From: HGM12998 sp900756495
GTDB lineage: Bacteria > Bacillota > Clostridia > Oscillospirales > Oscillospiraceae
Length of the DNA stretch: 64,000 nt
Direction of reading: 5' to 3'
Assembly: GCA_958477305.1 (NCBI GenBank)
Contig: CAUEFI010000007.1
Span: forward strand, 1-64,000
The translations under genes and the position numbers were made by a program. This document shows positions 44,750 through 53,307 of the stretch, piece by piece; the first letter of the stretch is position 1; every line of letters begins with the position of its first letter. The notes under the pieces were generated by a model. That model worked only from the letters and a program-made list of their open reading frames with translations, did no database searches and had not been told where the DNA came from.

Positions 44750-45223
44750 ATGAGCAAAACACTGGTAACATATTTTTCCGCAAGCGGCGTGACTGCAAGA
44801 CTGGCCAAAACGCTGGCGGAGGCCATTGATGCGGATTTATTTGAAATCCGGCCTGAAACCCCCTATACCTCTGCTGATCTAAACTGGAACGATCCCAAAA
44901 GCCGCAGCAGCGTGGAGATGAACGACAAGTCCTTCCGCCCGGCAGTTGCCAACTGCGTGGAGAATATGGCACAGTATGACCGGGTATTTATCGGCTTCCC
45001 AATTTGGTGGTACGTCGCCCCCACCATAGTCAACACCTTTTTAGAGCAGTACGACCTGACCGGAAAAAAGGTGATTCCCTTTGCAACCTCTGGCATGAGC
45101 GGTATGGGCAATACCAACGCGGAATTGAAATGTTCCTGCAAGGGTGCTGAATTGATGGACGGCAAGCGGTTTGAAAGTAATACAAGGCCGTCGGAACTCA
45201 AGGCGTGGGCTGATCAGTTTTGA
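44750..45223 (+). CDS. Flavodoxin
   Basis: FMN-binding electron carrier (157 aa). Phosphate loop TYFSASGVTARLA (SxSGxT type) at residues 7-19, aromatic FMN contacts in FIGFPIWWYVAP, and a C-terminal SGMSGMGNTNAEL loop. Ribosome site TGGAGG. It belongs to the flavodoxin-4 type proteins often coded near nitroreductases or aldo-keto reductases, which fits the remnant just upstream. Confidence 0.92.
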   Translation: MSKTLVTYFSASGVTARLAKTLAEAIDADLFEIRPETPYTSADLNWNDPKSRSSVEMNDKSFRPAVANCVENMAQYDRVFIGFPIWWYVAPTIVNTFLEQYDLTGKKVIPFATSGMSGMGNTNAELKCSCKGAELMDGKRFESNTRPSELKAWADQF

Positions 45224-45510
45224 CTGCAGGAAAGGGAGTTGGTTCGCCGCATAAAACCGCCGCACAAAATGAACTTCGGGCAAGCTGTGGTCAGGGCCCC
45301 TCACAGTACCGGCATGAGGCCAGGCCCCTGGAACCACTCTCCAGCGGGCATACAGAGCTATGGGAATCTGCAAAAGCTTACCTTCTGCGCCTTTCGGACG
45401 TCCCTTACCGCATATTTTAATAAAATGGAAAGCGGCAGGACCTTTCAAGGTCATGCCGCTTTATTGATATCCCCGGCCAGGGCTGGTCCGGAGCCGCTCT
45501 CTGTATGCAA
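45224..45510. terminator. Intergenic region with convergent terminator
   Basis: The region between flavodoxin and carD contains a hairpin at 45429-45462 with arms AAAGCGGCA and TGCCGCTTT plus an inner GACCT/AGGTC stem. T tracts are weak on both sides. No gene is seen in the rest. Confidence 0.5.
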
Positions 45511-46053
45511 TTATGCGCCCGGATACGCTGGGTGGCCTGCCGCGCCGCGCGGCTCGGTTCGCAATGCCTCCCTGATATACTGAGGCACACTGTCCCGGGA
45601 GATGCCCAGGGCTACAGCCAGCTCACCGTAGAGGAGCTCTTCTGCCCGCTTCATATATTTTTCGTCCACCTTTCCCGGCTTTTTCCCACATTTCCGGGCC
45701 GCGGTGTTTTTACAATAGGCCGTCTTGATGAGTTTGGCCAATGCGGTACAATCGTGGGGCTGAAAGGCATCCTGATACTGTCGGACAAGCAGCTGAAGAT
45801 TCTTTCCGTCCAGCTCCTGTTCCTGCATCCCCGGCATCTCCCGGATGAACTGCTCGGCCTCTTCCCGCGTCAGGGTGGGACGCATATGCACTTTGGTATC
45901 CACCGGTGCATATATCACTTCCGTGCCATAAAGAGGCGAGAGGGTATAGTAGTCCTTGCCCTCGTCTACATAGGACACGCCGGGTTTCCCCACCGCTGAA
46001 ACCCGACATACGCCACTGCTGCCGTAAATCACCAGATCGCCGACCTGATACAT
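45511..46053 (-). CDS. CarD-family transcription factor
   Basis: CarD/CdnL-like protein (180 aa) that binds RNA polymerase beta and stabilises open promoter complexes. The N-terminal RNAP-interacting domain is MYQVGDLVIYGSSGVCRV...YYTLSPLYGTEVIYAPVD. The C-terminal part is helical (residues 75-165) and ends in a Pro/Gly tail. Ribosome site AGGGGGA. It lies 13 bp after a small conserved gene, in one transcript. Confidence 0.93.
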   Translation of the reverse strand: MYQVGDLVIYGSSGVCRVSAVGKPGVSYVDEGKDYYTLSPLYGTEVIYAPVDTKVHMRPTLTREEAEQFIREMPGMQEQELDGKNLQLLVRQYQDAFQPHDCTALAKLIKTAYCKNTAARKCGKKPGKVDEKYMKRAEELLYGELAVALGISRDSVPQYIREALRTEPRGAAGHPAYPGA

Positions 46054-46066
46054 GGCCGTCCCCCTC

Positions 46067-46306
46067 TTATTCCAGATATGTGCCGCAAGAATAGGTATTG
46101 TACTGCTTGCGGAGCTTCACCATGATTGAGCCATCCGGCAGGACCGTCTCTTCTTCTACCTTGTACTTCACATTCCGCCGATCCAGGCCGGCCATATACG
46201 CAGCCACCTCCTGCCTTACCAGCTCTGCGGCCTCGTTATGGGGCAGATCCTCCTTCGGCTCAAAATGGATGGTCTGTGCCAAACAGGCGTATTTGATTCG
46301 TTTCAT
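46067..46306 (-). CDS. Small protein of unknown function, carD partner
   Basis: 79-aa soluble protein starting MKRIKYACLAQTIHF with GGAGG 8 nt upstream; the frame extends further back without a site. It has a helix-forming acidic middle (NEAAELVRQEVAAYMAG) and a beta-rich C-terminus (KYKVEEETVLPDGSIMVKL). I do not recognise a family. Close coupling to carD suggests shared regulation. Confidence 0.7.
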   Translation of the reverse strand: MKRIKYACLAQTIHFEPKEDLPHNEAAELVRQEVAAYMAGLDRRNVKYKVEEETVLPDGSIMVKLRKQYNTYSCGTYLE

Positions 46307-46552
46307 GCCGGTTTTCCTCCTTTTCTGGCTTTTAATTATACCATTTAAATGCAATTCTTTGCAAACGGCTTTTGCGTCTCTCCGAAATCTTTGTGACTTT
46401 TGCGTATGGCATACCCCCCGGTTTATTGGTGAAAATGCGCATAACTATTCCGCAAGTATCCCTGAAGGTCCAAAAAATGTTGTTGCCTTTTCCTGCCTGA
46501 GAATGGTAAAGTGAAAAAGATAATATGATTTGCTTAACGAGGAGGAACTGTT

Positions 46553-47539
46553 ATGTCCGCAGAAATACGGCAGCTGACTGAATCCCTTATTGCTGAAGTT
46601 TCCAAGGTCGTGGTTGGAAAAGAGCTCCATATCCGGCTGATGGCATCCGCCATTCTGGCTGAGGGCCACATCCTGCTGGACGATCTGCCCGGCGTCGGCA
46701 AGACTACTTTGGTCAAGACCCTGGCTCTGGCCCTGGGCTGCCGGTTCGCCCGCATTCAGTTTACTCCCGATCTGCTTCCCTCCGACGTAGTGGGCATGAA
46801 TATCTTCGATCGGGAGAGCGGTGCGCTTCGCCGGCTTGACGGCCCTGTCTTTACCAACCTGCTTCTGGCCGACGAGCTCAACCGCGCCATCCCACGTACA
46901 CAGTCCGCCCTCCTGGAGGCCATGGAGGAGCGGCAGGTCACACTGGACGGGGAGAGCCGTTCTCTTCCCTCCCCCTTTGCTGTGCTGGCCACCCAAAATC
47001 CCGTGGAATCGGAGAGCACCTTCCGCCTCCCTGCCGCCCAGCTGGATCGCTTTATGCTTCGCCTGAGCCTGGGCTATCCCACGGAGGAGGAGGAGGCCCG
47101 GATGCTGTCTCTGGTGGGTGACGAGATCCCCTTTGAAGCAGTCTCCGCTGTCTCCGATCCGGAGGAGTTGAGCGCGCTTCAGCTGAAAGTAAGACAGATC
47201 GCCGTCTCTACCGGCATGACGGATTACATCGTATCACTCACCAGCGCCACCCGGAACCATCCTGCGCTTCAGTTGGGCGCTTCCCCGCGGGCCTCCAGGG
47301 CGCTCTTTAAATGTGCAAAGGCGCTGGCCGCCGGGTATGGGCGCGCCTTTGTCACTCCCGATGACATCCGGGAACTGGCCGTCCCGGTTCTGGCCCACCG
47401 GCTCACCCTCTCGGCCGAGGCCAGGATGAGCGGTCTGGACACTGCCGCCGTGCTCTCCGAAATTCTGGACGCTCTGCCCGTCCCTCCTGCCAGAGACCAA
47501 CTATTTGCCGCTCCCGCCGGCGGGAACGCAGGGCGCTGA
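46553..47539 (+). CDS. MoxR-family AAA ATPase
   Basis: AAA+ chaperone-like ATPase (328 aa). Walker A LPGVGKTTLVKTLA at about 43-56, Walker B LLADELNRAIPRTQSALLEAM, and sensor motif VLATQNPVESEST. MoxR proteins mature or activate partner complexes, here probably the two gene products downstream. Ribosome site GAGGAGG. It lies 2 bp before the DUF58 gene. Confidence 0.95.
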   Translation: MSAEIRQLTESLIAEVSKVVVGKELHIRLMASAILAEGHILLDDLPGVGKTTLVKTLALALGCRFARIQFTPDLLPSDVVGMNIFDRESGALRRLDGPVFTNLLLADELNRAIPRTQSALLEAMEERQVTLDGESRSLPSPFAVLATQNPVESESTFRLPAAQLDRFMLRLSLGYPTEEEEARMLSLVGDEIPFEAVSAVSDPEELSALQLKVRQIAVSTGMTDYIVSLTSATRNHPALQLGASPRASRALFKCAKALAAGYGRAFVTPDDIRELAVPVLAHRLTLSAEARMSGLDTAAVLSEILDALPVPPARDQLFAAPAGGNAGR

Positions 47540-47541
47540 CC

Positions 47542-48789
47542 ATGGCAGCAGACAGAAAAAGGCTTGGTTTTCTCTCCTCTCTGGCTGCCTCCAGAGGGGT
47601 TATTCTGCTCTGCCTGGCGCTCTCTCTGCTGGCCAACTGGGCTGGGCTTGGATCCCTGGGCGCGTTCCTCTTTTTTCTGTTCCTTCTGGGACTGGCCGCC
47701 CGGGTCTGGGGGCTGGCCGCTCTGCGCGGCGTCTCCGCCGGAGTTGCCGCAGAACGTGCGCTGCTGTCGGTGGGTGAGGAGATCGCTCTGCACTACACGG
47801 TGAAAAATGAAAAACTGCTTCCCTTGATTTGGCTGGAACTATGGCAGTCCGTTCCCCCCAACGGTTGTCTGACGCCAGCCTCCGGTTTTTCCCTGCGGCC
47901 CTTTGAGGGTGCGGAGGCGGAGGCGGAGGGGGTACCCGCCGTCTACCGTCGGAGACTGCTCTTTCTTATGGGCTACCAATCACTGACATGGGAAACTGTC
48001 TGGAGAGCCGAACGCCGCGGTGTCTATCGCCTGAAGGCACTGGGACTGCGCAGCGGTGATGGGTTTGGACTTACCCAGGGGGCTGGTACGTCTCTCTTGC
48101 ATCGTCCCCTCACGCTGGCCGTATGGCCCCGGCTGATACCAGTACACACCGCTCCCTTCTTTCGGACTGCCTGGCAGGGAGAGACCGGACGGCAGGGCTG
48201 GATAGAAGACCCCACCGTCCTCCGGGGCCTGCGTCCCTATCTGGCTGGAGACTCCTGGAAAAAAATTGATTGGCGGACAGCCGCCCGGCAGGATGTGCTC
48301 TACGCCCGGCAGTTTGAGATGGTACAGCCCGCGTCCATCCACTTTATCCTGGATGCAGCTTCCTTTTGGGGGCTCTCAGAGAATCAAGACGAGTTGGAGG
48401 ACATGATTTCGGTTCTGGCCTCCCTCATTCTGGAGCTGGATCGGCTGGGGGTACGCTGTGGCCTCTCTCTACCGGGTATCGCACGGCAGATTACGCTCAG
48501 TCCCGATGACCCTGGGATAACTGCCGCCGATCTCCTGCTGGCCCTCTCTGAGTTTCAGGCTGACCCGGCGGGGAGCTTCGACGAAGAAGCGCTGAGCTCT
48601 CTGACCCTGACGGCGGGACAGCTCTGGCTGGCTACCTACAGCGGAGAGCGTCTGGGCTGCTCTGACCTGTTCTGGCGGCTGGAAGGTGCCGGGCTGTCCG
48701 TGCTCTGTGCCGATCCGCTCTCCCCGGGGCCCTTGGCGGGCCGGTATCTACTGCCTTTGGCGGCGGTAAAAAAGGGGGGAATACAATGA
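47542..48789 (+). CDS. DUF58 domain protein
   Basis: Membrane-anchored protein (415 aa) with two N-terminal TM helices (about residues 13-55), then a beta-rich region and a VWA-like DUF58 domain. The family hallmark is GLRPYLAGDSWKKIDWRTAARQ...RQFEMVQ. DUF58 proteins are standard partners of MoxR ATPases. Overlaps the next gene by 4 bp. Confidence 0.92.
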   Translation: MAADRKRLGFLSSLAASRGVILLCLALSLLANWAGLGSLGAFLFFLFLLGLAARVWGLAALRGVSAGVAAERALLSVGEEIALHYTVKNEKLLPLIWLELWQSVPPNGCLTPASGFSLRPFEGAEAEAEGVPAVYRRRLLFLMGYQSLTWETVWRAERRGVYRLKALGLRSGDGFGLTQGAGTSLLHRPLTLAVWPRLIPVHTAPFFRTAWQGETGRQGWIEDPTVLRGLRPYLAGDSWKKIDWRTAARQDVLYARQFEMVQPASIHFILDAASFWGLSENQDELEDMISVLASLILELDRLGVRCGLSLPGIARQITLSPDDPGITAADLLLALSEFQADPAGSFDEEALSSLTLTAGQLWLATYSGERLGCSDLFWRLEGAGLSVLCADPLSPGPLAGRYLLPLAAVKKGGIQ

Positions 48790-50105
48790 GAGAGCCGTTT
48801 CGCCTTCTTCATAACTGTACCGCCGTCCTCACTGATGCCGTGCTGCTTCAACTCATTATTCTCACCGCCTCCTTGGGCGGGAGCCGCGGTCAGGTCCTCT
48901 TCCTCTTTCCGGTATGGCTGGCGGCCGGCTTGGTCTGTACTGCAGTCAATCGGTTTCTGCTCCTGCGGGGGATTCCCGTCCCGGCCCTGGCCGCCGTCAA
49001 CGCAGCTCTCTTTGCCGCCGCCCTGGCGCTTCTCTTTACTACCGCGCAAACGCTGGAGGGCCCGCTTGGATATCTGTTGGGCATTGGCCTGCCCGTCATC
49101 TCCCAGGGGCGGGCCATCTATCACGCCTGGGCATCTCCTCGCCTCCAAACGCAGATCACCCGGCTGGACGGGGCCCTGGCATGCACCGCATGGGCCTTTC
49201 TGCTCTCTGCGGGAAATATCTCCGCCGGAGGGCTGACGCTCTGGCTCCCTGTGCTGATTGCCTTGAACGTCATCTGTGCCGTAGCCCTCCGGGTAAGCGC
49301 CGGTGACGAAGAGGGCGCGCTTCTGTTGGGCGCCCCTGTGCGAGGAATGCTCTTTGCCGGTGGGACTGCAGCTGTCCTGATCCTCCTGGTGTTGCTGCTC
49401 ACCCATTTCCTGGGCGGCGGCTCCAAATCTGCGGTCTCCGGATTTTTTCGGGCTGTCACAGCTGCCTGGCTGACCCTCTGGCACGGCATAGAGTCCTTCT
49501 TCCGCTGGCTCGTCAGCCTCTTTCCCAACCAGGGACCTGCGGAACTCCCCCTACCTACGGCGGAGACGGCGGGCTCCGTATGGGCGCCCGATACCGCCTC
49601 GCAGTCTATGTTTCCCCTGCTGCCCGTACTGGCCGCCATTCTTGCCGCAGCGGCGGCAGGCGCACTGATCGTTCTCATCGTCAGGCTCCGCAGAGTGCGG
49701 CTGCACCTGGAATCTCACACTGCTCCAGGACAGAGGAGCGAGCGGGCCGTGCGCAGCCGCAGAACAGGATCCCTGGCCAGGCGCTGGAACGCCCTGCTCG
49801 CCGCTGTGCGCTTCCGCCTGCTGGCCTTCCGGCATCGCTCCACCCCTGCCGGACTGCTGGTCTGGCTGGAGCACTGGGGTAAGCGGCATAAGCAACCCCG
49901 TGGAGGCGGCGAGACCATCCGTGCCTATCTGCTTCGGCTGGACGGCGGGGCGTCTCTCCTCCCTCTGGCCGACGTTCTGGACGCCCAGTATTACGGCCCT
50001 GGCGGCACGCTGACTGCCAGACAGTGCCGCCGGATCCGCCGGGATTTCCTGCGCTGCCGCCGAAGACAGCGGCCGCCGCAAGCCACTTTGGGCGGCGGGG
50101 TGTAA
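48786..50105 (+). CDS. Multi-TM protein with DUF4129-like C-terminus
   Basis: 439-aa membrane protein: about seven TM helices in residues 15-230, one more at 275-300, then a basic cytoplasmic tail. The last 70 residues (GETIRAYLLRLDGGASLLPL and DVLDAQYYGPGGTL) resemble the DUF4129 helical tail of the transglutaminase-type proteins usual in MoxR-DUF58 operons. No transglutaminase Cys-His-Asp core is seen here. The operon function, often linked to wall or envelope, is unknown. Confidence 0.75.
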   Translation: MREPFRLLHNCTAVLTDAVLLQLIILTASLGGSRGQVLFLFPVWLAAGLVCTAVNRFLLLRGIPVPALAAVNAALFAAALALLFTTAQTLEGPLGYLLGIGLPVISQGRAIYHAWASPRLQTQITRLDGALACTAWAFLLSAGNISAGGLTLWLPVLIALNVICAVALRVSAGDEEGALLLGAPVRGMLFAGGTAAVLILLVLLLTHFLGGGSKSAVSGFFRAVTAAWLTLWHGIESFFRWLVSLFPNQGPAELPLPTAETAGSVWAPDTASQSMFPLLPVLAAILAAAAAGALIVLIVRLRRVRLHLESHTAPGQRSERAVRSRRTGSLARRWNALLAAVRFRLLAFRHRSTPAGLLVWLEHWGKRHKQPRGGGETIRAYLLRLDGGASLLPLADVLDAQYYGPGGTLTARQCRRIRRDFLRCRRRQRPPQATLGGGV

Positions 50106-50122
50106 TCCCCGCCGCCATTTTT
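50091..50122 (+). terminator. Terminator of the MoxR operon
   Basis: Arms GGCGGCGGGG and CCCCGCCGCC with a 6-nt loop that contains the stop codon, followed by ATTTTTC. Confidence 0.85.
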
Positions 50123-50199
50123 CTTGCCCTGTTTTCCTGTCCGGTGTATACTGCAAAATAGAATGACGTATGATCAACATGCAGAAGGAGGTCATATTC

Positions 50200-51651
50200 A
50201 TGCTGGATCAGCTCCATATCCCTGCTCCCTCTCCTGATGACAAGAGCCGCTGCAAAACCCTGCAGAAGGAACTTGCAGGGCTGCAGCAGGAGGTCAGGCG
50301 ATCCGGCCTGCCCATCATTGTCCTCTTCGAGGGCTGGAGCGCCGCAGGAAAAGGGCGAACCATCGGCGAGCTCATCTCCGAGCTGGATCCCCGCGGCTAC
50401 CAGGTTTACTCCACCGCCGCCCCCGAGCCCAGCGAAGTCCGCAGGCCTTTTCTCTGGCGTTTTTGGCGGGATCTGCCCCCCAGGGGCGAGATCGCCGTAT
50501 TGGACCGGAGCTGGTATCGCCGTGCCGCCGAGGAGACCGCTCTGAGCGGAGAGCGTCTGACAGAGATCAACCTCTTTGAGCGGCAGCTCTGTGACGACGG
50601 CTACCTCATCTTAAAATTCTTCCTCCATATCGGGCGCGAAGAGCAGCGACGGCGTCTGGAGAAATTGGCCGGAAAGCCGGCCACTGCCTGGCGGGTAGAC
50701 CGGGCCGACTGGGAACAAAACCGGCGCTATGATACACTGGCGCCGAAAATCGACGCGCTGTTGGACGCCACCTCCCCCATCTGGGCGCCCTGGCATATCA
50801 TCTGGAACGAGGACAAGCACTCCGGCACCGTCCAGGTGCTCACCATCATTCGGGATGCAATCCGTACCGCTTTGGAGAAAGGGGCTCCCCGCGCTGGGGA
50901 CATATCTTCTTTTCCGCCTCCCCTTCTGGAGATGCCCCGCCTCTCTGAAATCGATCTCTCCCCCGCTCTGGATGATGCGCTCTACACTGCAGCAATGAAA
51001 AAAGAGCGGAAAAAGCTCCAACAGCTTCACAGCCGGCTGTACCGGGAGAAGATACCGGTGATCATTGCCTTTGAGGGATGGGATGCCGCTGGCAAGGGCG
51101 GCGCCATTCGCCGCCTCTCCCGCGCTCTGGATCCCCGCGGCTTTGACGTCATTCCCATTGCCGCCCCCTCTCCCGAAGCCCTGGCCCGTCATTATCTGTG
51201 GCGATTCTGGAAAGAGATTCCCAAAGACGGCCATATGGCTATCTTTGACCGCACTTGGTATGGACGGGTCATGGTAGAGCGGGTTGAGGGGCTGACTCCT
51301 GCCGAGCGCTGGCGTATGGCCTACAGAGAGATCAACGAGTTTGAGCGCTCCCTCCATGATTGGGGGGCTGTGATTTTGAAATTCTGGCTTCAAATAGACC
51401 CTGACACCCAGCTGAAACGTTTTACTGATCGGCAGAACACACCGGAAAAGCGGTATAAAATCACCGAAGAGGACTGGCGCAACCGCAGCAAATGGGCCGA
51501 ATATGAAGACGCAGTCAATGAGATGCTGCAGCATACCTCCACTGAATACGCCCCCTGGGTCATCGTGGAGGGCAACAATAAACAGTACGCCCGTCTCAAG
51601 GTGCTGCGGACGGTAAGAAAATATCTGGAGGCCCGTCTGGAACAGCGATGA
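50200..51651 (+). CDS. Tandem PPK2-domain polyphosphate:nucleotide phosphotransferase (PAP-like)
   Basis: Two PPK2 domains in one chain (about 483 aa), as in polyphosphate:AMP phosphotransferase, which makes ADP from AMP and polyphosphate. Domain 1: Walker A FEGWSAAGKG (about 43-52) and lid DRSWYRR. Domain 2: FEGWDAAGKGGAIRRL and DRTWYGRVMVERVEG. In such enzymes the second domain is usually the active one, and here it keeps the fuller motif. Start ATG at 50200, 8 nt after AAGGAGG; an upstream ATG lacks a site. Confidence 0.9.
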   Translation: MLDQLHIPAPSPDDKSRCKTLQKELAGLQQEVRRSGLPIIVLFEGWSAAGKGRTIGELISELDPRGYQVYSTAAPEPSEVRRPFLWRFWRDLPPRGEIAVLDRSWYRRAAEETALSGERLTEINLFERQLCDDGYLILKFFLHIGREEQRRRLEKLAGKPATAWRVDRADWEQNRRYDTLAPKIDALLDATSPIWAPWHIIWNEDKHSGTVQVLTIIRDAIRTALEKGAPRAGDISSFPPPLLEMPRLSEIDLSPALDDALYTAAMKKERKKLQQLHSRLYREKIPVIIAFEGWDAAGKGGAIRRLSRALDPRGFDVIPIAAPSPEALARHYLWRFWKEIPKDGHMAIFDRTWYGRVMVERVEGLTPAERWRMAYREINEFERSLHDWGAVILKFWLQIDPDTQLKRFTDRQNTPEKRYKITEEDWRNRSKWAEYEDAVNEMLQHTSTEYAPWVIVEGNNKQYARLKVLRTVRKYLEARLEQR

Positions 51652-51681
51652 CGCGCGCTCTTCATTCTTGAACAAAATCTC

Positions 51682-51712
51682 TTGACCTTCCACTGGGTGT
51701 AAGGTATAGCAT
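51682..51712 (+). promoter_or_regulatory. MerR-type promoter and dyad operator
   Basis: -35 TTGACC at 51682-51687 and a -10 of TATAGC (17-bp spacer) or TAGCAT (19-bp spacer). Within the spacer lies the dyad ACCTT-C-CAC-TGG-GTG-T-AAGGT (51685-51705). A dyad between the -35 and -10 is the hallmark of MerR activation. Confidence 0.75.
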
Positions 51713-51737
51713 AGAGTCCGTGGGGAGGGGTACTGCC

Positions 51738-52388
51738 GTGAAAATCAACGAGGTCGAGTCCCTGGTAGGGATTACCAAGCGAAATATCCGTTTTTATGAG
51801 AAGGAGGGACTTCTTACGCCAAACCGCAACAGCGAAAACGGCTATCGAGACTATACGGAGGACGACATTACCGCCCTGCGGCAGGTCAAACTGCTGCGAA
51901 AGCTGGGCGTCCCGCTGGAGGAAATCCGCAAAATGCAGCGCGGAACCCTGACCCTGTCTGACGGGATGCGCCGCCACATTATCCAGCTGGAGCGGGAGCA
52001 GGAAAATCTGGACACCATGAAAGGCCTGTGCCAGGCTCTGCTGGAGGAGGGGGCACAGCTGCCCACCCTGGACGCCGGACAGTACCTTGAGAGGATGGAA
52101 CAGATGGAGCGGGAGGGAACCCGATTTGTGAATATCAAAAAGCGAGACACTTTGACCCGCTATGCCGGGCCTCTCATCGCTGCGGCGGTCTTTATTGCTC
52201 TCATGGTGGGAACCGTCGCCCTGATGATCTGGGGCTTCACTTTGGATCCCCAGGCAGCGCCGCCCCTCCCGCTGCTGATCTTCCTCATCGCCATTCCGGC
52301 GGCGGTCATTCTGGGCGTGCTGCTTGCCCTGTTTCAGCGATTCAAGCAAATTAAAGGAGGAGAAGAAGATGCTGCTGCTCAATATTGA
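51738..52388 (+). CDS. MerR-family regulator with C-terminal membrane anchor
   Basis: 216-aa protein. Residues 1-70 form a MerR winged helix (KINEVESLVGITKRNIRFYE, NGYRDYTEDDI, LRKLGVPLEEIRKM). A coiled-coil dimerisation helix spans about 75-105. There is no Cys metal site or usual effector domain. Instead two TM helices follow at about 142-166 and 175-200, joined by a short loop. GTG start after GGGGAGGGG. It overlaps the YbjQ-like gene and probably controls its own operon through the dyad upstream. Confidence 0.88.
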   Translation: MKINEVESLVGITKRNIRFYEKEGLLTPNRNSENGYRDYTEDDITALRQVKLLRKLGVPLEEIRKMQRGTLTLSDGMRRHIIQLEREQENLDTMKGLCQALLEEGAQLPTLDAGQYLERMEQMEREGTRFVNIKKRDTLTRYAGPLIAAAVFIALMVGTVALMIWGFTLDPQAAPPLPLLIFLIAIPAAVILGVLLALFQRFKQIKGGEEDAAAQY

Positions 52389-52689
52389 ATATGTCCCCGG
52401 CAAAAAGATCGAGGCCCTGGGGCTGGTCAAGGGAAGCGTAGTCCAATCCAAAAACTTCGGAAAAGACTTTATGGCAGGTATGAAGACCCTCGTGGGCGGA
52501 GAAATCGAGAGTTACACGCAAATGCTCAAAGAGGCCAGGCAGATCGCCACCAAACGCATGGTGGACGAGGCTGAAGCGCTGGGGGCCGATGCGGTAATCA
52601 ATCTCCGCTACACCTCCTCTTCCGTGATGCAGGGGGCCGCCGAAGTCACCGCTTACGGCACGGCTGTACGGATCACTGGTTCAGACTAG
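52369..52689 (+). CDS. YbjQ/UPF0145 family protein
   Basis: 106-aa protein of the YbjQ fold, annotated in databases as putative heavy-metal binding although direct evidence is slight. Typical text: EALGLVKGSVVQSKNFGKD, GGEIESYTQMLKEARQIATK and AEALGADAVINLRYTSS. Starts with ATG, 8 nt after AAAGGAGG, inside the end of the merR gene. Its pairing with the membrane MerR suggests a joint stress response. Confidence 0.9.
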   Translation: MLLLNIEYVPGKKIEALGLVKGSVVQSKNFGKDFMAGMKTLVGGEIESYTQMLKEARQIATKRMVDEAEALGADAVINLRYTSSSVMQGAAEVTAYGTAVRITGSD

Positions 52690-52780
52690 TGCCTGTTTAA
52701 ATATTGTCAACAGGTCCAAAGTCTTTTCATGGGTTGGAAGCGGGTTGTCCAGACTTTCCCTTTTGGCACTGCAATCCCCT

Positions 52781-52818
52781 GGGGCGTAGATGGTTTCGGC
52801 CATCTGCGCCCCCTTTTT
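52781..52818 (+). terminator. Terminator of the merR-ybjQ unit
   Basis: Arms GGGGCGTAGATGG and CCATCTGCGCCCC (one wobble pair) then CTTTTT. Confidence 0.8.
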
Positions 52819-52870
52819 CTTTCATTTGTAACAAAAATGTAAAATACCAGCTTTTTCTTCCCGGCAGCTC

Positions 52871-52899
52871 TTGCAAAGCTGGAAACAATGTGTTACAAT
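52871..52899 (+). promoter_or_regulatory. Promoter for the small gene at 52940
   Basis: TTGCAA at 52871-52876, 17 bp, TACAAT at 52894-52899. The start point would be near 52906. Confidence 0.65.
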
Positions 52900-52939
52900 T
52901 CGGTTACAGTTTTAACAAGATGGATACAGGAGGTATTCT

Positions 52940-53230
52940 ATGGCGGACGAAAAGATTCCCCTGACCTATAAAGGTCATCCCCTTCGCCGAAAGGACAATC
53001 TGGTTTATTACGGCAGCATGGCCGAGAAATACATTATCATGCTTCAAATCCTGGATACCAAAAAGGACAAGGACCTGGATGTGGCTACAAAGGTCGCTGT
53101 TCAGCTGCAGCTCACCGACCCCGACCTGAAGAGCCGGGACCGGGTGGTCAAAAAAACGGAAAAAGACAGTCTGTATGCGGCTATGGACGTCGCCTCTGTC
53201 TGGCTGGAGCGCGCTCTGGCCGGCAAATAG
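52940..53230 (+). CDS. Small soluble protein of unknown function
   Basis: 96-aa protein with AGGAGG 9 nt upstream. It is charged and mostly helical, with KDNLVYYGSMAEKYIIMLQI and VATKVAVQLQLTDPDL segments. No Cys, signal or TM segment. I do not recognise a family. A short GGCCCGG/CCGGGCC hairpin at 53264-53281 separates it from the NlpC/P60 gene, with no U tract, so the two may be co-transcribed. Confidence 0.75.
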   Translation: MADEKIPLTYKGHPLRRKDNLVYYGSMAEKYIIMLQILDTKKDKDLDVATKVAVQLQLTDPDLKSRDRVVKKTEKDSLYAAMDVASVWLERALAGK

Positions 53231-53307
53231 ACAGAGCTGGTTTACAAAGGAAAAGACAAAGAGGGCCCGGATCTCCGGGCCAGAACTTTGAACGGAGGAA
53301 AACGCCC

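Noticed and set aside
53264..53281. GGCCCGG/CCGGGCC hairpin before the NlpC/P60 gene
   Set aside because: No U tract follows, so it is not called a terminator.
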